Shown here: one piece after another, positions 57,425-64,000 of the stretch | Position numbering within the stretch: the first letter of the stretch is position 1 | Layout: each line of letters begins with the position of its first letter | DNA from: Odontocerum albicorne | Taxonomy: Eukaryota; Arthropoda; Insecta; Trichoptera; Odontoceridae | DNA length: 64,000 bases | Reading direction: 5' to 3' | Assembly: GCA_949825065.1 (NCBI GenBank) | Contig: OX463846.1 | Span: forward strand, 7,397,366-7,461,365 | Position numbers and translations under genes: made by a program | Notes under the pieces: model-generated | Told to the model about the DNA's origin: nothing | The model's input: only the letters and a program-made list of their open reading frames with translations | Database searches by the model: none

Positions 57425-57655
57425 CGGCTTCATCGATACAGTGGAAATAAACGGCTTCATCGATACAGTGGAAATAAATGGCTTCATCGATACAGTGGAA
57501 ATAAACGGCTTCATCGATACAGTGGAAATAAATGGCTTCATCGATACAGTGGAAATAAATGGCTTCATCGATACAGTGGAAATAAACGGCTTCATCGATA
57601 CAGTGGAAATAAACGGCTTCATCGATACAGTGGACATCGATACAGTGGAACCGGT
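57425..57655. repeat. 27-bp minisatellite, eight units plus a partial
   Basis: ggcttcatcgatacagtgg recurs every 27 bp from 57425 to 57614, then a shortened catcgatacagtgg pair. Since 27 is divisible by 3, both strands show open frames (EINGFIDTV / STVSMKPFI repeats) that need not be coding. Units differ only at one or two bases (aaacgg/aaatgg). Confidence 0.95.
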
Positions 57656-57659
57656 AGAT

Positions 57660-58700
57660 TGATAGAAATTGTAAAATTAAAATTAATCCATATAATGCAT
57701 GTATTGATCATGTTTTTATACATATCAATTTGAATTTGGAGTCTTCCCATATACGAGTATGTTTGTGAATATTTTAGTGAGCATCTTGCCTTAACTTGTA
57801 ATCCCAATTAAACAACTATTAGAATACGAATGGTTGTCTCCTTTACCTGGTGTTTGCCGAGCACTATTTGGCGATCGTTGCTTGTGCTGACGAGCACTTT
57901 CACCCAATTGACTCGCATCGTTCTCTTCTGAATATTTCTTATCACAATATAACAGTTGATTTTCATTATCTTAGTTCAATAAAAAATACATTTTCATAGG
58001 TCACGTTAAGACATTAGTAACGATCACATGAATTTTTTTTTAGAAATATTGACAAAATATTAAATAAATAAACAACAATAAAAAGAAAAAAAAACAATTT
58101 CAAAGGTTATAGAATAATGTTTAATCAATTTGTCAATTATATTCAAAAACAGTTTATTCGAAATAAAAAAAAAATAAAATGATAAAACAATCACATCAAA
58201 TTGAATATGTCCAATATTATTCACTTTTATCAGCAGTTTATTTATGAAAAGTTCCTGTATATGTGGAAGGAAATACTCAAGTATTTTCCAGGATAACATT
58301 TGTCTCTAAAAGTAAAGTAAATATCCTTTTTCAAGCAATTTAAGAACAATAGAGCAAAGTTTCTAAGACGATATTCCGAAAGGGAAATGTCAGTTTCTGA
58401 ACTTTAATATAACCTAATACTTAAATGCTCTTTTAAAGTAGTAGACATTATTACTTTTGGTGAACTATCCAAGACCTTTTTCTTTTATTTGTGAATTATT
58501 GTTTCTTTCTTTCTATTGCTTTTCTTGGAATTTTATTGGAAAATACTCGAATACCACGATCATGAAGGCTTTATTTGAATTCTCACAGGAGAATATATAT
58601 TTTTTTTATGCATCTTTTGAACATTTTACACTACCCAATATACTTGTTTGGCTGTAAGTTAAAGAAAAACAATAATATTGTTTTTCAATAATTTCTGTTC
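57660..58700. other. Unassigned AT-rich region
   Basis: Nothing recognised. Confidence 0.4.
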
Positions 58701-58704
58701 ACAT

Positions 58705-58870
58705 ACGACTTCCGTGGCTGAATTGGCAAGACACTTGTTGTACACTCGGGGTTATGGGTTCGACTAATCCACCTCCGGTTGAATTATCTATACACATGGT
58801 GATGAAGTACAAGTTACGTGCCTACTCCAATGATCACGATTTATGGGGATGAAAACAATGGTGTTCTCCA
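58705..58870 (+). mobile_element. SINE head, A-related
   Basis: Starts acgacttccgtggctgaatt (A-box region) and contains gggttatgggttcgac as a B-box, but continues with a body different from family A (tacgtgcctactccaatgat). Confidence 0.5.
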
Positions 58871-58889
58871 GCCACGCCTTCAAACATGT

Positions 58890-60240
58890 TCGCATAAACA
58901 ATTTTTTTTTTAACCACTTTGCACGGATTTCTCCTGTTACACAAAGAGGGTCTGCTTCTAGCGTTAGCTTATTCGTTAGGAATAATATCAGCCAGGATTC
59001 TTGTCATGCTGCTAGACGGTACCGAGAATATATCAACCGTGTCATTCAGTTGGTTCAATATCTTTATACCACGCGTGACTGAGTGTTTAGCCATGATATT
59101 CGTCCTATAAGTTGGTATGTAGAACAGAGGGTGATTCCTTGCACGGCTATATTTATTGGGTACATATAAACTTAGTGCTTCTAGAATCGCGGGACAGTTA
59201 AATGAACCTTGTAAAACCTTTATTAGGAATATCGCAATGGATTCTTGCCTTCTTGTTTCAAGGCTTCTATAGTTACACACCGTGAGAAGTTCGGCATGGT
59301 GAGCATATTTTGGGTAATCGCCCTTTGTTCTGTACCAGAGATATCTGAGGAGTTTTTTTTGTATTTGTTCTATATTGTTTTTATATTTGAGCTGATGAGG
59401 AGCCCAAACCGTAGATGCATATTCTAATTTGGTTCTAATTAGATAATTGTATAAGTTTCGGAAGATATCGGTGCTGTTAAACTCTCTTGATATTCTCATT
59501 ATAAAACCGAGTAGTTTGTACCAGTCTGATATCAAACGTGAGACATGGTTAACGAACGTGAGTCCGACATCGAAGGTTACGCCCAAATCCTTGAATTCAG
59601 AAACTCTGTTTAGTGCCACTCCCTGTATAGTATACTGATGGTGGATTGGTGAAAACGATCGACTATATGATACACAGACACATTTCTAATGTTGAACAGA
59701 AGATGATTTTGCTCACTCCAGGAGACAAGGGAGTCTAGGTCCTGTTGTAACTGTGCACAGTCGTGAGGTGAATTGATCTTTTTGAAAATTTTCAAGTCGT
59801 CAGCGAACAACAAACATGTCGAGTGAGTTATAGAATTTTGAATGTCGTCTATTAGTATGAGGAATAGTAGGGGATCTAAATTGGATCCTTGTGGTATACC
59901 AGATCTTGCGATAAATTCCACAGAAGACTTGTTATGGATTGTTACGTATTGAGATCTTTCTTGTAGGTATGATGCAAATAATCCAATTAGATTATCGCTG
60001 AAGCCAAGTTTGTGCATTTTCTTAAGTAATATATCGTGATCAACTTTGTCGAAAGCTTTCTGAAAGTCTGTATATATTACGTCCGTTTGTGAAAGTTCGT
60101 CTAAGTTTGACGCAATCTGTTGTGTGAGAGAGAGAGAAGGTTAGTAACAGTCGATCGTTTTGACATTCATATATGACAAGTTGATAGATACCACACGAAG
60201 GAATAAATGCATATCCTTTTAAAGGATGTTTGAACATCAA
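58890..60240 (-). pseudogene. LINE-D reverse transcriptase pseudogene (CR1/Jockey-like)
   Basis: The longest LINE coding remnant in the window. The minus strand reads a KRSTVTNLLSL-type block, TDVIYTDFQKAFDKVDHDIL (first catalytic Asp region), KKMHKLGFSDNLIGLFASYL, ARSGIPQGSNLDPLLFLILI (PQG motif), CLLFADDLKIFKKI (catalytic FADD box), then after one frameshift at about 59615 VSEFKDLGVTFDVGLTFVNH, RTKLEYASTVWAPHQLKY, RYLWYRTKGDYPKYAHHAEL and GIKILNQLNDTVDIF. Two open blocks of 135 and 216 codons remain. The endonuclease domain is absent. The 3' end (ggatttctcctgttacacaa) matches the copy at 33.05 kb. Confidence 0.92.
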
Positions 60241-60788
60241 TTACCAGTGATATAATTTCATGACAGGTTTTCTTGTTTAATCTGATTTCATTAAAAAATA
60301 AATTTAACAAATATGTTGAAGTCTGCAGAAGATTAACAGCGTTGATGGCCTTAGAACTTTCATTTATTTAAGTTTGAAACTTAGGAATTAATTTTTTTTG
60401 ATTGTATGTTTGCTGTAGTGCAACAACTGAAACACACTAAACCATTACACATAGAAGTTTACTCATCTAGATAATGGATCATTCTTAAAACTACAAGTTT
60501 AATTATCATAACCAGTGAGTATTACTATTTTTCCTTCAAGTCACGGAGACTGGAGAAAGCACGGTGGGCAAGAAATCTGAGAATGTTTTGCATGAGACGC
60601 TTAAAAACATTAATGCTCAACTGGAAGCAACGAACAGCATATAAAACCAACGATGTAGAACTGTTAATCGTTATTTGGAACCCAATTTAGAAAAAAAATG
60701 GTGGCAAGCTGTAATAAGGGAAGCTCAACATGCAACAGGACATTATACCTATCGCAAACTGGAAGTACAATGCAGATATTTTTAGATG
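60241..60788. other. Unassigned region
   Basis: About 60540-60770 is less AT-rich but not recognised. Confidence 0.4.
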
Positions 60789-60789
60789 T

Positions 60790-61120
60790 GCATTGCCGCG
60801 CAGTCACGTAGTGGACTTTCGTGCGGAGGGTCGCCGGTTTGAACCTTGCGCTATGCCACTCATCTCGAATAACACAGCAATTTTTCCGCCTAGTATTCGG
60901 ATGTATAAGGAACAGATATCTTTATTTTAATGATATCAATTCTTTCAAAAATTAAAGTAAGCATGCTGGTGTACGCCGATCGTCTTACTGTGGGCCATCG
61001 GATCTAATATAGTGGTGTGGCCGGTGAGTTTGCTGGTGTGCAGTGGCTTACTCGCTTAAAAAAATACAAACTCCACGGCTAAGCCTCACTTTCCAACTAA
61101 ATTGACGTTGGAATGGCCAG
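60790..61120 (+). mobile_element. SINE-like element, family B, second copy
   Basis: Plus-strand ttcgtgcggagggtcgcc and ggtttgaacc (B-box-like) are followed by ggtgagtttgctggtgtgca at about 61023. This is the same order as the inverted copy at 1030-1312. Confidence 0.55.
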
Positions 61121-61239
61121 GGATCCTCAACTACGAGGCCCAGCAATGACGACGATCACAAATTAGATTACATGATCATCTCTGATAGCACTAACGTCAA
61201 GTACCCTGATCCCTTGATGATTGTAATTAATATAAATAT

Positions 61240-61315
61240 ATACAACATCCGTGGTCTAGTCGTTGTGACGCTGAACCTTCTCCTGGGGGTAACGTCCGCA
61301 GTGGTTAAATCTCTT
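61240..61315 (+). mobile_element. SINE family A head fragment
   Basis: acaacatccgtggtctagtc gives the A-box region, followed by an eroded anticodon-like part and no clear B-box. It is cut by the palindromic MITE arm. Confidence 0.4.
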
Positions 61316-61324
61316 ATTTTTTGT

Positions 61325-61740
61325 AATTTCTTTAGTCAAGCACTGTTTATTCCACTTAATGTAACGGTATAACCCTACCAGTTTCAAGGTTTTCACCTCA
61401 TCATCAAGAGAGTATAAACACGACTGAAGTATGTTTGAACTGGTACTAATATACACTCTTTTAAAGGTAAAAAATCGGGTTGAGGATTGTAGGTGGAGGG
61501 AGGCACGAGACAACTTCAGCAAGCAGCGGTGAAATCTTGGGAATGTAAGTGTTTACCAAATTATCATCCCAATGCACTGACTTGGATATTTCTAGGGCCC
61601 CTTATCTGTGAAACCGGTAGGGTAATACCGTTATACTCGTATAAAGGGAAGTAAACAGTGTTTAACTGAAAAAAATAACAATGTCTATAAATCTCCAGTG
61701 TTAATGCCTTAACTATAAATGATACGTAAATTTCTTTACA
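61325..61740. mobile_element. Palindromic MITE with separated arms
   Basis: The left arm (cactgtttattccac, gtaacggtataaccctacca, gtttcaaggttttcacc) and right arm (gaaaccggtagggtaatacc, agtaaacagtgtttaac, then ccagtgttaatgccttaact) face each other across about 200 bp. At 48.5 kb the same arms are almost adjacent. Confidence 0.75.
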
Positions 61741-61827
61741 TATTTTTTAATACGCATCATATTTTCTAAAAAAAATAATTATTAATGACATACACTATGA
61801 AAAACATTCAATACTACCCCTACCCGA

Positions 61828-62095
61828 AACCTTCGAGTAAAGTAAGATTCTACTTAGAGGTTTTGAATTTGATTCCCGATGGTACCAAAAAAAACATGGG
61901 GTTCCAGACTGGTGAAAATTTTCGTTTGGGAACACTACTAGCACGCGCTAAATGTTTGCAAGAGTTGTTGCCTCTCCACGTTTGGTAGTATTTCCAACAT
62001 GTATGACGTAAACTATGAGTAACTAACTCATCTATTTTAGTGATTCTTAACTCGAAAGCTCGATAACTGGCGAATATTGTCTTCTTGTCACACAC
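61828..62095 (+). mobile_element. SINE subfamily A2, near full length
   Basis: Contains gaggttttgaatttgattcc (B-box-like), cccgatggtacc, ggggttccagactggtg, cgcgctaaatgtttgcaaga, gttgttgcctctccacgttt and ttaactcgaaagctcgataa. It parallels 27545-27795 in inverse orientation. Confidence 0.65.
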
Positions 62096-62334
62096 TTAAA
62101 CATGTTCACAAAATTAGTTCGGATACATTGAGGATGATTTGAATAAATAAAAATTAAGTATTTCAATTTACACCCTAGAGCTTTAAAGAAAGCTGCTATT
62201 TTTCATAGTACTTAAGAAAGCTTTTAAGGAAATATTTTTTTCTCCCCAGTCTGCGTTTTCCTTCTTTTCTTGCATTATCAGCTGAAATATTCAATACTTA
62301 TTCAACGACTCGAATACACTTTTAAAAAATTTAA
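62096..62334. other. Unassigned AT-rich region
   Basis: Nothing recognised. Confidence 0.4.
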
Positions 62335-62500
62335 ATGTACAGTCAGAGAGACCAAAACAACTGTATGAGCAGGTATATTAATGTAGAGGAGATCACATAT
62401 ATGTTATGTGTGACGTGATCAAAAAGTCTAGCGTTCTGTCCTCTCCGTCTATTCTAACAAAGAACACGGCATGATGGTTCATATGTATGATTTATAGATG
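62335..62500 (+). mobile_element. LINE-A (RTE-like) 3' end
   Basis: gagagaccaaaacaact recalls the GRPRKTW region. It is followed by gtgatcaaaaagtctagcgt and tctattctaacaaagaacac-ggcatgatgg, the family terminal segment. Confidence 0.6.
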
Positions 62501-63380
62501 ATAAATGATTTTCACACAATTACTCTATATGTATATTCGCACAGCAAAAAAAATCGACAGTAAGACTTGTTGTACACGAAAGGCTATCTACAATTTTAAT
62601 GAACTACATTTTTAACTGTTAATTTGTAAATGTAATTTAGCAAGGATCTGGCTAATCCCCCCTAGAAAATAAGAGAATCCCACCATTTGATATTCACAAA
62701 TTCAATTAGCATAATTTCTGCGAGAGATACCATTTCCAAGTGGAGCATCAAATCAAAGTTAAAATTTCATCTAACTCGATCTGTTAACGGCCGTTAGATC
62801 AATCATACTTATAATTGATTAACGAGACAAAATCGTTGGCCGTTATCCGTTATACCATAGAACTAGCAAGGGCTTTATAATGTTATAAGGAGCTTGAGTT
62901 AGGAGTGTCAAAAGCATTTAACATAAATTCTATTTATGGCTTGTTCAACAATGTAAAAAAATACCCCTTTTATTAAAATAAATTACGAATCTGGGAAATT
63001 TTGAAAAATGGTCTAATTCGCGTACATTGTGATAATCACCCAGTTCTTTCGCGTACATTGTGATTATCACCCAGTTATTTCGACGTTTTATATGTTTATT
63101 AGCTTATTGAATACTATATTTCGAATATTTTATATTTTTGGCCAGTATAAATATCTGTTACGACGATAATCTACAATAGTCGTCTAGTACTAATGTTGAT
63201 GTATGAAAGGGAGACATGGACATATAAAAAGCTGTAGAAATGTGCACACAAAAAAATATAGGGATGAAAATATGTTATATGACAGAATACAAAATAAAAA
63301 CAAATAAACTGCGTAAATGTGAGTCGAAGATTTGTTTGAGGAAGTCTAAAGTATATTTAAATCAAAGAAATTATATTTTG
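62501..63380. other. Unassigned AT-rich region with a short direct repeat
   Basis: cgcgtacattgtgat..tcacccagtt occurs twice in tandem at about 63018-63076. Confidence 0.5.
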
Positions 63381-63384
63381 TAAA

Positions 63385-63828
63385 AAGTCAGAGATTTCGT
63401 AGGAAAATGTAAAATGTTAGAGATTTCGTAGGAAAATGTAAAAAGTCAGAGATTTTGTTGGAAAACGTAAAATGTTTGTGATTTCGTAGGAAAATGTAAA
63501 AAGATTTCGTAAGCAAGTGTAAAAAGTCAGAGATTTCGTAGGAAAATGTAAAAAGTCAGAGATTTTGTATGAAAATGTAAAAAGAAAGAGATTTCGTAGG
63601 AAAATGTAAAAAGTTAGATATTTTGTAGGAAAATGTAAAAAGTAAGAGATTTCGTAGGAAATATAAAGTCAGAGATTTTGTTGGAAAACGTAAAAAGCTA
63701 GTGATTTCGTTGGAAAATGTAAAAAGTCAGAGATTTCGTAGGAAAATGTAAAAAGTTAGAGATTTCGTAGGAAAATGTAAAAAGTTAAAGATTTCGTAGG
63801 CAAGTGTAAAAAGTCAGAGATTTCGTAG
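63385..63828. repeat. 29-bp minisatellite, about 15 units
   Basis: Variants of gtcagagatttcgtaggaaa followed by atgtaaaaa recur throughout. Some units are shortened or have gttagagatt or gattttgttgg. The array ends against a LINE-A 3' end. Confidence 0.92.
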
Positions 63829-63831
63829 GAT

Positions 63832-63960
63832 TTGTACGAGTATGAGAAGGTGTACGGATGTAGAAGAGACGAAAGATTAGTATATACTGGTATGTCTGGC
63901 ACTCTTTTTCCGCATACCCTAACAGGGAAACGGTGTGATAGTGTATATGGTCTTTATCTT
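63832..63960 (+). mobile_element. LINE-A (RTE-like) 3' end
   Basis: gagaaggtgtacggatgtag, then gtctggcactctttttccgc, ataccctaacagggaaacgg and tgtgatagtgtatatg. This is the cleanest example of the conserved terminal segment. Confidence 0.7.
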
Positions 63961-64000
63961 GTAATTAAAAAGAAAACGTTTGAAAGCTCCATATAAGTAG

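Noticed and set aside
57413..57662. 73- and 74-codon repetitive frames
   Set aside because: By-products of the 27-bp minisatellite.
63385..63828. CRISPR-like 29-bp repeats
   Set aside because: Direct head-to-tail minisatellite with no spacers.

Overview
This window is AT-rich, intron- and repeat-dominated eukaryotic nuclear DNA. The repeat spectrum (RTE-like and CR1/Jockey-like LINEs, mariner, Helitron, hAT- and piggyBac-like MITEs, tRNA-derived SINEs, possible solo LTRs) suggests an arthropod, most likely an insect. I cannot name the species. There are no bacterial-type genes, operons, CRISPR arrays, rRNA genes or intact tRNA genes. Almost everything recognisable is a decayed mobile element or a tandem array.

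Layout. 0-10 kb: short tandem repeats, LINE and RTE fragments, a T-rich 53-bp minisatellite, a 198-bp (TA)n tract, two nested palindromic MITEs and an LTR-like repeat. 10-16 kb: polypyrimidine tracts, two copies of a tRNA-like SINE and a hAT-type element. 16.4-20.7 kb: a LINE copy followed by a degraded Helitron whose two termini can both be placed. 20.7-31.8 kb: SINEs, a pair of hAT-type MITEs, a nested LINE/LTR/RTE cluster and an internally deleted mariner sitting in a LINE 3' region. 32.5-40 kb: more LINE and RTE copies, then the most striking object, 56 head-to-tail copies of a 78-bp unit. 40-51 kb: a second mariner remnant, a piggyBac-like MITE, SINEs, a 102-bp tandem array, back-to-back RTE ends and a palindromic MITE. 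51.5-54 kb: the only candidate host gene, seen as possible exons on the minus strand. 55.7-64 kb: shared repeats, a 27-bp minisatellite, a long minus-strand LINE, SINEs and a 29-bp minisatellite.

The main result concerns the 78-bp array at about 35.28-39.65 kb. It lies inside the C-terminal coding region of a minus-strand RTE-like retrotransposon. Each unit encodes, in the retroelement frame, the 26-residue stretch that occurs once in other copies of the family in this window. The last and first 'cattc' landmarks are exactly 55 x 78 bp apart, so the array carries no net length change. Single-unit relatives at about 33.6 kb, 6.45 kb and 13.05 kb show the unexpanded state.

Other structural relationships. 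The tRNA-like SINE ends in a tail resembling the 3' end of a co-resident LINE, as expected if they share retrotransposition machinery. One mariner interrupts a LINE 3' region for which an uninterrupted paralogue lies 2 kb away. An octamer, TACGAGTA, recurs about 20 times, and in several places looks like an insertion relative to paralogous repeats. All identifications were made by reading the sequence; no database search was run.
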